Origin: Oxalobacteraceae bacterium
GTDB lineage: Bacteria; Pseudomonadota; Gammaproteobacteria; Burkholderiales; Burkholderiaceae_D
Reading direction: 5' to 3'
DNA: 64,000 nt
NCBI GenBank assembly: GCA_021299035.1
Contig: JAJTGD010000001.1
Span: 46,836 to 110,835 of the forward strand
Shown: positions 54,668 through 62,499 of the stretch, in pieces
Position numbering within the stretch: position 1 is the first letter of the stretch
How the letters are laid out: every line of letters starts with the position of its first letter
Notes under the pieces: model-generated
What the model was told of the DNA's origin: nothing
Databases searched by the model: none
What the model saw: the letters and a program-made list of their open reading frames with translations, nothing else
Translations under genes and position numbers: made by a program

Positions 54668-55608
54668 TGCGTTTGTCTCCAGTCGAGAATCATCTTCAAA
54701 CAGCTTGGGTCGTTGAATGCGGTGCGGTAGGCTTCTTCTGCCTGCGCTGGATTACTGCGGTGCGTGATTAGTCCTTCCAGCGAGAGCCTTCCGCATTCCA
54801 CCAGGTCGCGTACAGCGATCAATTCAGCAGGCTTCCATTGCGCGGCGACACGAATCCGTACCTCGCGCATGAAAGCCGGCGGGAAAGAAAAACTCATCGG
54901 CTCATCGTAAAAACCTGCCAGCACAATTTCTGCATTCGGTGCTGCACGCGCGATCAATTGATCGAGAATCAGCGGGTCACCGCTGACGTCGCAGATGCAG
55001 CGGTAGTTCGAACGGGTGTCTTCTTCGGGATCAACCACGCTGTAACCCACTGCACCTTCGCGCCGTGCTGGGTTGGTCTCCCACACCACTGGCTTGGAAC
55101 CGCTCTCGACGGCAATCCGGGCCATCATCCGACCGAGTACACCGTGGCCAACAATCAGTTCGGGCTGCGTCGTAGTCGCTGCAGAGAAAGCGTGATAAGC
55201 AGTCGCGCCCAGCGCCAGCAAAGTGCCGCGCTCGCCTAATGACTCTGAAATTCTTAACGCGCGTAGCGCCGGTATCACGACACGTGACGCCGCACCACCG
55301 AACAAGCCGCGCACCTCGCCGTAGCAAGCCGCACCTGGCACAAACACCATCTCGCCGATCGCGTAGTTGGTGCTCTTGCCCGCCTGCACCACCCGACCAA
55401 CGGATTCGTAGCCTGGTACCAGCGGGTAGCCCATGCCCGGAAAAATCGGCATGCGACCCGAATACAGCAACTTCTCGGTACCGGTCGAAATACCCGACCA
55501 GCAGGTCTCAACCACAAGATCGTTATCCGTCGGCGTAGCCAACGGCAGCTCACGCAAATGCAGCTGCATCGGTCTTTCAACCACAACTGCCACTGCGTGT
55601 TCGCTCAT
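54664..55608 (-). CDS. bchC: Bacteriochlorophyllide a dehydrogenase BchC
   Basis: From ATG 55608 (MSEHAVAVVVERPMQLHLRELP), preceded by AGGGGA, the protein has 314 residues of the medium-chain dehydrogenase type: ETCWSGISTGTEKLLYSG, PLVPGYESVGRV and ELIVGHGVLGRMMAR. It oxidises the 3-hydroxyethyl group of bacteriochlorophyllide. It heads the bchCXYZ-puf-crtADC superoperon under its own promoter. Confidence 0.94.
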   Translation of the reverse strand: MSEHAVAVVVERPMQLHLRELPLATPTDNDLVVETCWSGISTGTEKLLYSGRMPIFPGMGYPLVPGYESVGRVVQAGKSTNYAIGEMVFVPGAACYGEVRGLFGGAASRVVIPALRALRISESLGERGTLLALGATAYHAFSAATTTQPELIVGHGVLGRMMARIAVESGSKPVVWETNPARREGAVGYSVVDPEEDTRSNYRCICDVSGDPLILDQLIARAAPNAEIVLAGFYDEPMSFSFPPAFMREVRIRVAAQWKPAELIAVRDLVECGRLSLEGLITHRSNPAQAEEAYRTAFNDPSCLKMILDWRQTQ

Positions 55609-55694
55609 CAATGTCCCCTGGTTTAACTGCATTCGGCGGCTGTCTGGATCAGGCCATCAGAACAAGCCCGCAACCCACTCCGCCTTGATGACGT

Positions 55695-55735
55695 ATTCTT
55701 TCCGTTACATTGCCGTGTGTCAACTTTTATTTACG
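55695..55735 (-). promoter_or_regulatory. bchC promoter with near-consensus PpsR/CrtJ site
   Basis: On the minus strand CGTAAATAAAAGTTGACA (55718-55735) is one base off TGT-N12-ACA. Its right half is the -35 TTGACA (55718-55723), and AAGAAT (55695-55700) follows after 17 bases as a weak -10. It would drive the bchC-puf superoperon. Confidence 0.55.
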
Positions 55736-55784
55736 CTTTTGCGACCATCCAAACCCCGGGCTAAACACAATTGCTGCCGAATTG

Positions 55785-56933
55785 CTAACGCGTCGCTACC
55801 AACATGCGAACCTGCAGCGGAATACGCGTCGGCACCGCACGAATCGCGCTAAACCCGGCTTCGGTCAGCAGCGCACTCAGCTGCGCGGCAGTGCGGGCGC
55901 GACCGCGACCCATCGCCAACAGGTAGAAACCGAAATAAGCGTCGCCCATCGCCTCAGCGCCCGGGGTGCCGGCCATAGGCTCGGCCAGCAGCAAGGTGCC
56001 GCCCGGCGGTAGCGCGGCGTGAATAGCGCGCAAGATCGTCAGGGCACGCTGTTCATCATGGTCATGAATCACCCGCACCAAGCTAACGATGTCGAAGCCG
56101 GTCGGTAGCGGATCGGATAAGAAGTTGCCGCCAATCGCGTTCGCGCGCTGGGCCAAACCAGCGGTGGCAAATCGGGATTTGGCACGCTCGGCGACCGCTG
56201 GCAGATCAAATAGGGTTAGCTGCAAATGCGGTGCGCGTGCACCGACACTGCACAAGAAACGACCTTCGCCACCTCCCACGTCCAGCAAGCGGTGATGGCG
56301 GTCGAATGAATAAGCGTCGAGGATTTCAGCGGCCACCAGCGGCTGCGATGCCGCCATCAGCTGCGAGTAATTGCCGACATGGTCTGGGGCGAGTTCCCCC
56401 GCATGCGCAGGCGCGTCATCCGCCGTGTAGGGATAGAAACCGGACAGCGCCGGCGCTGGCCCCTGCCCACGCAGCAAGGCCACCGGATCAGCCAAATCTG
56501 AATACAGGGTATCGTGATGGCGAATCATCGCCAGCACACCTTCATTCTCGACCAGCGGCGCACCGAGCACCCCCAATCCATAGCGTGCTTGTCCGCGTTC
56601 GTCCGTGCCGCGCGACTCGATCAGTCGCAGCGATATAGCGGCGGCCAGTAGACGGTCGGTCGCCTCAGTGCTCATCTGACAGTGCAGCGCCAGCTGCGTC
56701 AGAGTCATCGGGCCTTGCGCGAGCTTGCGAAACAGATCCAGTTTGACGCAGGCCGACAGTACCTGCGAGTAGACGAACCCAGCGACTAAATCAAATACTT
56801 CACGCGTACGTCGACGCGCGAAGGGTCGGGTCAGTGGAAACGATGAGGCCGCACGATGAAACGCGGCGCTCGCATACAACCGGTCGCGTAGCGCGAGTAA
56901 CCGGTCCGTAAAAGAGAGCGTAGCTGCCGCCAT
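55785..56933 (-). CDS. crtF: Demethylspheroidene O-methyltransferase CrtF
   Basis: The 382-residue SAM methyltransferase has an N-terminal winged-helix dimerisation part (FVYSQVLSACVKLDLFRKLAQGP, DRLLAAAISLRLIE) and a C-terminal Rossmann domain with the SAM loop LLDVGGGEGRFL and the FDIVSLVRVIHDHDEQRA segment. It methylates the 1-hydroxyl of demethylspheroidene. It starts right at the crtE stop. Confidence 0.94.
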   Translation of the reverse strand: MAAATLSFTDRLLALRDRLYASAAFHRAASSFPLTRPFARRRTREVFDLVAGFVYSQVLSACVKLDLFRKLAQGPMTLTQLALHCQMSTEATDRLLAAAISLRLIESRGTDERGQARYGLGVLGAPLVENEGVLAMIRHHDTLYSDLADPVALLRGQGPAPALSGFYPYTADDAPAHAGELAPDHVGNYSQLMAASQPLVAAEILDAYSFDRHHRLLDVGGGEGRFLCSVGARAPHLQLTLFDLPAVAERAKSRFATAGLAQRANAIGGNFLSDPLPTGFDIVSLVRVIHDHDEQRALTILRAIHAALPPGGTLLLAEPMAGTPGAEAMGDAYFGFYLLAMGRGRARTAAQLSALLTEAGFSAIRAVPTRIPLQVRMLVATR

Positions 56934-57827
56934 TTAAGCGACGACGCGAGTGACGCTAGGCGCGAACTTGCGCACGAGGTCATTCGGCACTAGCCGCTTG
57001 GCCTGCATCCGCAATAGCGTGCGCAGCTGCGCCGAGCCACGGCAGGCTGGTATAGAGGCGCTGGCGTGAGCAATCAATTGATCAAACAACTGAACCGCGC
57101 CGGTCAAACCTAATTCAGCGGCAGAACTGGGACGACCGTGCGTCGCGTCTTGCCCGGCTGGCTTACCCAGCATCTCGGCATCACAAGCGACATCGCGAAT
57201 ATCATCCGCTACCTGATAGGCCTCACCCAGCAACTCGCCAAGCGCACGCCAGGGGTTTGCGTCAGTACCTGCGGCCTGCGCACCGGCAGCGGTAGCGGCA
57301 ACGAATAGCGCACCCGTCTTGGCGCGCTGATATTCGGTCAATGAAACGCGAGGCTCGCACTCCCACGCCTGGCCGGCGATGATGCCGGAGGGCGCTCCGA
57401 CTGCCGTCGACAGTGTTGAAATCATTGGAATCAGCCGCTGCGGCTGAATCGCGCCAGCATGCGCCAGCGACTGGAACGCCGCCACAATCAACGCATCACC
57501 CGCTAGCACCGCCAGTCGCTCGCCATGCGCAGCGAACACCGATGGCCGGCCGCGCCGCGTCAGCGCGTTATCGAAACAAGGAAGATCGTCATGGACCAGC
57601 GAGGCGCAGTGCATCAACTCGATAGCAGCGCCACCAGCAGCGGCTAGGGCCAAATCTTCGGCGCCACAAGCCTGTGCCACCGCGAGGGTCAGGTGCGGAC
57701 GGATGCGAGCGCCACCGGGAAACACCGCATCGCGCATGGCAGCCGCCAAAAGCGGCGGACCCTCGGGGCCCTGCTGAAGGGCGAGCGCAGCCTCTAATGC
57801 CGCCTCAATCCGTTCCGTGTTTTCCAT
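56934..57827 (-). CDS. crtE: Geranylgeranyl diphosphate synthase CrtE
   Basis: The 297-residue prenyltransferase has the first aspartate-rich motif DDLPCFDNALTRRGRPS and the second in AYQVADDIRD. GGPP serves both phytoene synthesis and the bacteriochlorophyll tail. GGAG lies before the ATG. It heads a crtE-crtF unit under a promoter with a perfect PpsR-type site. Confidence 0.95.
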   Translation of the reverse strand: MENTERIEAALEAALALQQGPEGPPLLAAAMRDAVFPGGARIRPHLTLAVAQACGAEDLALAAAGGAAIELMHCASLVHDDLPCFDNALTRRGRPSVFAAHGERLAVLAGDALIVAAFQSLAHAGAIQPQRLIPMISTLSTAVGAPSGIIAGQAWECEPRVSLTEYQRAKTGALFVAATAAGAQAAGTDANPWRALGELLGEAYQVADDIRDVACDAEMLGKPAGQDATHGRPSSAAELGLTGAVQLFDQLIAHASASIPACRGSAQLRTLLRMQAKRLVPNDLVRKFAPSVTRVVA

Positions 57828-57867
57828 GGCGTCTCCGTAGTGACCGGCCGGTTCTGGCCATGGGTGT

Positions 57868-57908
57868 AAGTTATTTGCGTCACATCAATATGTCAAGTTT
57901 TATTGACA
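57868..57908 (-). promoter_or_regulatory. crtE promoter with perfect PpsR/CrtJ site
   Basis: Minus-strand TGTCAATAAAACTTGACA (57891-57908) matches TGT-N12-ACA and is a TGTCAA-N6-TTGACA inverted repeat. The -35 TTGACA (57891-57896) is its right half, and TAACTT (57868-57873) is the -10 after 17 bases. Confidence 0.72.
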
Positions 57909-57998
57909 GTTTTCTGTGTCAGTAGCCGCTCTGATCAGGCGGCTGGCGCGCCGCCTCAAGGGCCGGAATTCGATTGGCAGATTGAAAAAGCCCCCACC

Positions 57999-58169
57999 TC
58001 AGTCGGTGGTGTCGGTATGGTGGGTCTGCTGTTGGGCCTGCTGCTCGCGCTCCTGCTGACGCTTGCGGCGCTCTTTGTTTACCTCACGGATCTGCCAAAT
58101 ACCGAAGGCAATCGGCACCAGTCCGAACAACAGCATCTCGGCCAGTAAGGCCGCCACTTCGGTTTTCAT
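57999..58169 (-). CDS. Small one-helix membrane protein coupled to bchO
   Basis: The 56-residue product (MKTEVAALLAEMLLFGLVPI) has one membrane helix (about 8-26) and a very polar cytoplasmic tail rich in Lys, Arg, Gln and Glu, ending His/Thr/Asp. ATG 58169 overlaps the bchO stop as ATGA, so it is translationally coupled as the last gene of the bchI-bchD-bchO unit. I recognise no family. It could help assemble or anchor a pigment-synthesis complex, but this is a guess from position. Confidence 0.65.
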   Translation of the reverse strand: MKTEVAALLAEMLLFGLVPIAFGIWQIREVNKERRKRQQEREQQAQQQTHHTDTTD

Positions 58170-59050
58170 GCAGCCCCCACGGTTTGCATCACCTCGACCA
58201 ACAAGTCCACGCACTGTCGTGGACTTTCTTCATGCGCCAAATGCCCGAGCATGGGCCACAGCACGCGCTTGGCTTGCGGCAGACGCTTGGCAACAAGCGC
58301 TGCCTGTTGCGGAGGCACCGTTAGATCATTTTCAGCCGCGACTAACCATACCGGTAGCGATAGCTTGGGTAGATCGGGCTCTAGCTTATCGAGATCCCAG
58401 TGAGCCATCATCGCCAATGCCGAGCGCACATGACCGGGACTCTGCATCAAGCGCTGGTACAAGCGCATGCCAGTCGCGTCGATCACTGAACCCGTGCTGC
58501 GCATCAGGCGTTGAATCACCACCGGATCATTCGCTTGCCAGGCAAAAAATTTCGCGGTCAATGACCCAGTGGCCATCAAACGCGCCAGCGGCGAGAAAAT
58601 CGCCCCTGCCATGCCACCGAACCCAATGAACGCACCGTTCAAACTGACCAGCGCGGCGGGTCGCACACTGCCATCGAGCGCCATACGCGCAGCGACCGCT
58701 GCACCGGCGGAATGACCCACTACGATCGTCGGCGAACACTGCATTTGCTGCATCAAAGTAGCAACGCGCCTTGCCATGCCTGTGAGCGATTGCCCCGAGG
58801 CAGGCATTGGCATCTCACTGAATGCATGGCCCGGCAGGTCTATTGCGATGACTCTGCAATGCTGTGCGAGAAGTGGCGCGACATCACGCCATGAGTGTGT
58901 GGCCGAGGCTGTTCCGTGTAGCAGTAGGACTACCGGTGCATCGCGCTGGGCAGCAGGAAAATCCTGCACATGCCACAGCAGCCCTGCGGCGCTGATGAAC
59001 CGACTGTTTGCGCGATTGGGCCAGTCGAGCCCGTCGACCTGCCAGTCCAA
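58166..59050 (-). CDS. bchO: BchO alpha/beta hydrolase-fold protein
   Basis: With TTG 59050 as start the protein (MDWQVDGLDWPNRANSRF) has 294 residues and the N-terminus usual for BchO; the longer frame reads antiparallel bchD sequence. It has the oxyanion motif LLLHGTASATHSW, nucleophile elbow VVGHSAGAA and a late LGHLAHEE histidine. BchO is linked to the Mg-chelatase genes in purple bacteria; its reaction is not settled. It starts 4 bases after the bchD stop and overlaps the next small gene by 4. Confidence 0.9.
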   Translation of the reverse strand: MDWQVDGLDWPNRANSRFISAAGLLWHVQDFPAAQRDAPVVLLLHGTASATHSWRDVAPLLAQHCRVIAIDLPGHAFSEMPMPASGQSLTGMARRVATLMQQMQCSPTIVVGHSAGAAVAARMALDGSVRPAALVSLNGAFIGFGGMAGAIFSPLARLMATGSLTAKFFAWQANDPVVIQRLMRSTGSVIDATGMRLYQRLMQSPGHVRSALAMMAHWDLDKLEPDLPKLSLPVWLVAAENDLTVPPQQAALVAKRLPQAKRVLWPMLGHLAHEESPRQCVDLLVEVMQTVGAA

Positions 59051-59054
59051 ACGA

Positions 59055-60842
59055 TCACCCAAAGGCGCGCGGCTCTGTGCCTGTTGCAAGCCGCACAGTC
59101 TGCGCCAGCTGCGCCGAGCCAGCGTGCGGTAAGGGTAGATAACGGGCGCGCATCGCGCGCGCCAGCGTCGCCGCTTCTTGCTGCGGCTTGGGTGAGGTAT
59201 CAATCAATAGCACCGGTACTTGCACCTGTGCCAGTTGCTGTGCTGTTTGCATGGCTTCTTGTTGCGCGCGCTCGCGACCACCGCTACCGTCGAGCGCTAC
59301 ATTGGCACGACCATCGGTCAGCAATACCACTAAGGGTGACTGGCCGCGCCGTGCGAGTGAATCGACTAGTGATGCGGTGACTTCCAAAGCGCTGGCCAAC
59401 GGCGTACCACCACCACCCGGCAATCCAGAGAGCCTTCGTCTTGCTGCAGTGAGTGAGCGCGTTGGTGGTAACAGCAACTCGGCGGAACGACCGCGAAACG
59501 CAACCAGTGCAACTTGATCACGTCGCACGTAGCATTCGGCAAGCAACATTTCGATCGCGCCTTTTACTTCGGACAATCGATGCATGGCAGACGAACCTGA
59601 GGCATCGACTACGAACACGGTCACGCTGGCGCTACGCTGACGAATTCGCGTGACATGAAAATCTTCCGCGCGTACCAGCACCCTCGCCTTCGCGACTGCA
59701 TCGCCACTTAATGCGCGCCGCAATCGCTGCCAAGGTGCCGCAGCACGAAGGGTATCTACCAAGTGCAGTCGTCGCCCGCGTAAATTGTTGGCTCGGCGCG
59801 AGCCAATCGGTCGTCCATGTGCACCTGCGTCGCTGTATGCGCCCGACTTACCACTCATGCGTACAGGCTTGATACCTGAGATGAGTGCTGCCAATAAGTT
59901 AGCAGGGATTGCTGCTTGAGCAGCATCCAGTACACGATCTTCCATGGCCTGTTGCTGCGAGAGCGGGTTCGGTGAATCATTTTCTGCGGGAGATTGCTGC
60001 TGTTCGGGGGGGACTTCATCACCCTCAGCATCGTCATCCTCATGCGGCAACTGCGTTGCGCGTGGTGCCAACACTAACGAGGCGGCAATCTGCGCATCAT
60101 CATCGGTGCAGCAGTCGTTATCATCAAACGCTGCACTGGCGCGCGCTGCACACAGCGCCAGCGAACACGCACGCAAAGAACTGACACCCAGCGCCATTGC
60201 AACTGAGCACAGGGCATCAATCATGGCTTCCGGCATCTCGATTTTTTCCAGGCGCTCGCGAGCAGCAGTAATTTCTTCTGCCGAGGCCATTTCGGTATCA
60301 ATAAAGCGTGGCGAGATTGCACGCAGATCGATATCGAAGGCCATACGATCACACAAGGCCTCCGGCAAACCATCATCTTCGGGCGTCGCTTCATCCAGTG
60401 CCACCACACCAAACTGCGTGCTGCTTTGCTGGCGAATGCCGTCACGCTCGACTACCACCTGCGCGTTATCCATCGCTTGTGTGATACGCGCTGCCGTCGC
60501 GCGTGAAATGCGCTCGGCCATACTCAGCACCAGCACACCACCATCGACAGTGGCTAGCAAACCCGATTGCGATATCGGACGACCCGCCGACAAGGTCGCG
60601 GGTAGATCAAGCCCGCCGAGCAAACGCTCGTCCGTTACCGATTGCGGCACACGAATCCAAGCGCGCTCACCCATGAAGGCTTTCAACATCGCCAGCCAGG
60701 CATCGCGCACCGGACCGGCATGCGCGCGAACGCGAACACCGCCCAAACCAGCAGGATCAATCGCGAATAGAACCGCGACCCGCACCGCGAGTTCCCACGC
60801 CCTTCCCGATGGGTCAGGCTCGCGATCTAGGGGTGCCAGCAT
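59055..60842 (-). CDS. bchD: Magnesium chelatase subunit D
   Basis: The 595-residue protein has an N-terminal inactive AAA+-like part, an acidic/Gln/Pro-rich linker (about 265-300, HEDDDAEGDEVPPEQQQ) and a C-terminal von Willebrand A domain with MIDAS motif VDASGSSAMHR and GGGTPL. With BchI and BchH it inserts Mg2+ into protoporphyrin IX. Its ATG overlaps the bchI stop as TGATG. Confidence 0.95.
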   Translation of the reverse strand: MLAPLDREPDPSGRAWELAVRVAVLFAIDPAGLGGVRVRAHAGPVRDAWLAMLKAFMGERAWIRVPQSVTDERLLGGLDLPATLSAGRPISQSGLLATVDGGVLVLSMAERISRATAARITQAMDNAQVVVERDGIRQQSSTQFGVVALDEATPEDDGLPEALCDRMAFDIDLRAISPRFIDTEMASAEEITAARERLEKIEMPEAMIDALCSVAMALGVSSLRACSLALCAARASAAFDDNDCCTDDDAQIAASLVLAPRATQLPHEDDDAEGDEVPPEQQQSPAENDSPNPLSQQQAMEDRVLDAAQAAIPANLLAALISGIKPVRMSGKSGAYSDAGAHGRPIGSRRANNLRGRRLHLVDTLRAAAPWQRLRRALSGDAVAKARVLVRAEDFHVTRIRQRSASVTVFVVDASGSSAMHRLSEVKGAIEMLLAECYVRRDQVALVAFRGRSAELLLPPTRSLTAARRRLSGLPGGGGTPLASALEVTASLVDSLARRGQSPLVVLLTDGRANVALDGSGGRERAQQEAMQTAQQLAQVQVPVLLIDTSPKPQQEAATLARAMRARYLPLPHAGSAQLAQTVRLATGTEPRAFG

Positions 60843-61870
60843 CAGGCAGTCTGCGTGAACACTTCATCAACCGCACGATGTACGCGCGTGCCGCTGCCCG
60901 ACTCATCGAGCGGATTACGGCGTAATCGATGACGCAAGGCAGGCGCCGCCATGCGACGCAGGTGCGCGTCACCGACTTCAAGATCGCCTTCAATCGCTGC
61001 CAGTGCACGCGCTGCACGTACCAGCGCTAATTCACCACGCAGTCCATCAGTACCTAGGTTCATGCACAACTGCGCTGCGCGGGTCAATGCTTCATCCGGC
61101 ACTTCAACCTGCGGTAAGCGTTTGCGCGCGGCGATGATGCGACGGCGAATTTTTTCATCTTCCTTCTGCCATGCATCGACGAAGGATTGTGGTGAGCGTT
61201 CGAAGGCATCGCGTCGCTTGACGATCTCGATACGCAGCTTCAAATCGGTAGGGGTCGTTACATCAACGGCCAAACCAAAGCGATCAAGCAATTGCGGTCT
61301 TAACTCGCCCTCTTCCGGATTGCCACTACCCACCAACACGAAACGCGCCGGGTGACGAATCGATAGCCCTTCGCGCTCTACTAGGTTTTCACCAGAAGCC
61401 GCCACATCAATCAGTAAATCAACCAGATGATCTTCCAGCAGGTTGACTTCATCAATGTATAAAAAGCCGCGATTCGCGCGCGCCAACAGGCCGGGTTCGA
61501 ACGCTTTGACGCCCTGCGACAAGGCACGCTCCAAATCAAGCGCACCAACCACGCGGTCTTCAGTCGCACCTAATGGCAAATCGACCACCGGTACCGGCTT
61601 CAGTAATGACTTTGGTACGCCAGCGGCTTTCTTCGGCGCGCAGCTTTCACAGGAAGGCGTGCCCGCCGCAGGATCGCAACCGTAGACACACTGTTCGACC
61701 GCGCGCATTTTGGGAAGAAGTGCCGCCAAGGCGCGCACTGCAGTGGATTTGCCGGTGCCGCGGTCGCCAAGGACCAACACACCACCAATACCAGGGTCGA
61801 CGGCTGCGGCCAGCATCGCCGCTTTCATTTCGTCTTGCCCAACAATTGCAGAAAATGGAAAGACTGCCAT
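60842..61870 (-). CDS. bchI: Magnesium chelatase ATPase subunit I
   Basis: From ATG 61870, preceded by AAGGAG at eight bases, the AAA+ ATPase has 342 residues. Walker A is GDRGTGKST (35-43), Walker B GFLYIDEVNLL, followed by the ARFVLVGSGNPEEGELRPQLLDRFG sensor region. It powers Mg chelatase. The family start FPFSAIVGQDEMK is intact. bchH is not in the window. Confidence 0.97.
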   Translation of the reverse strand: MAVFPFSAIVGQDEMKAAMLAAAVDPGIGGVLVLGDRGTGKSTAVRALAALLPKMRAVEQCVYGCDPAAGTPSCESCAPKKAAGVPKSLLKPVPVVDLPLGATEDRVVGALDLERALSQGVKAFEPGLLARANRGFLYIDEVNLLEDHLVDLLIDVAASGENLVEREGLSIRHPARFVLVGSGNPEEGELRPQLLDRFGLAVDVTTPTDLKLRIEIVKRRDAFERSPQSFVDAWQKEDEKIRRRIIAARKRLPQVEVPDEALTRAAQLCMNLGTDGLRGELALVRAARALAAIEGDLEVGDAHLRRMAAPALRHRLRRNPLDESGSGTRVHRAVDEVFTQTA

Positions 61871-61903
61871 GGTGATCACTCCTTAAGACTCTTTATTGTT
61901 ATC

Positions 61904-62170
61904 TCATCGAATCCAACGCCGGCGTAGATCAATCAGGTGTGTCAGCCCCGCTGCCAGCAACAACAACATCACGGTGTACCAAGGCAGGCCAAGCATCGCG
62001 CAACGCACCGACAACATTAGACACAGTCCCGGCAACAACATCCAAGTCAACGCTGACGGTGGCAACCCCTGCTGCTTACGGCGCCACAGCAACGTCAGTA
62101 CTGCCCACTCCACCAGCGTCGCAGCAATCACGAAATCGATCAGCAGCGTGCCGGAAAATTCTGCCTGCAT
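61904..62170 (-). CDS. Small membrane protein upstream of bchI
   Basis: From ATG 62170 (MQAEFSGTLLIDFVIAATLV) the protein has 88 residues and three predicted helices (about 8-26, 37-53, 56-76), with an Arg-rich C-terminus (DLRRRWIR). It is the first gene of the bchI-bchD-bchO unit, 33 bases before bchI, under a promoter with a PpsR-type site. Its place in the cluster suggests a photosynthesis-related role; I cannot name it. Confidence 0.65.
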   Translation of the reverse strand: MQAEFSGTLLIDFVIAATLVEWAVLTLLWRRKQQGLPPSALTWMLLPGLCLMLSVRCAMLGLPWYTVMLLLLAAGLTHLIDLRRRWIR

Positions 62171-62499
62171 GGACGCCTTCCTCGAGCAATTTGGCGGCCG
62201 CTCCACCGCTTGGCAGGCGCAGCGAGGCCATTAAATTGTAATTTACACCTTTCATGTCAACTTAGATAGACATTTTTCGGCGGGCGGTGGGCGGGCACAA
62301 GCGCAAAAATGGCCGGAATACGAGCTACGCTACCTGCGCGGTTGAAGCGCTCAACGAACGGTGAGCGAAATCGGTCACGAGAACTTGATGGGGTAAGTGC
62401 CATATTGATAACATGATACGCTTATGAAAAGCTGATCTAGGCAATCGACTTGAAGCGCCCCCCGGGGTAGATCGCGACTTTGCAAGCCAAGTTTCAAAC
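62171..62499. other. Intergenic region between the bchI unit and the DUF1016 gene
   Basis: Apart from the PpsR-type site at 62255-62272 this 329-base gap holds a GC-rich stretch and a short palindrome GTTGAAGCGCTCAAC (62341-62355). No promoter for the rightward nuclease gene is clear and no further gene is seen. Confidence 0.4.
62255..62272 (-). promoter_or_regulatory. PpsR/CrtJ-type site upstream of the bchI unit
   Basis: Minus-strand TGTCTATCTAAGTTGACA matches TGT-N12-ACA, with TTGACA (62255-62260) as its right half and probable -35. A convincing -10 at 17 bases is not seen (AATTTA). It lies 85 bases before the 88-codon membrane protein gene. Confidence 0.6.

Noticed and set aside
57903..58148. 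Rightward 81-codon frame with a hydrophobic segment between crtE and bchO
   Set aside because: It lies antisense to the coupled 56-codon gene and begins inside the crtE promoter, and it has no ribosome site; the leftward gene explains the DNA better.
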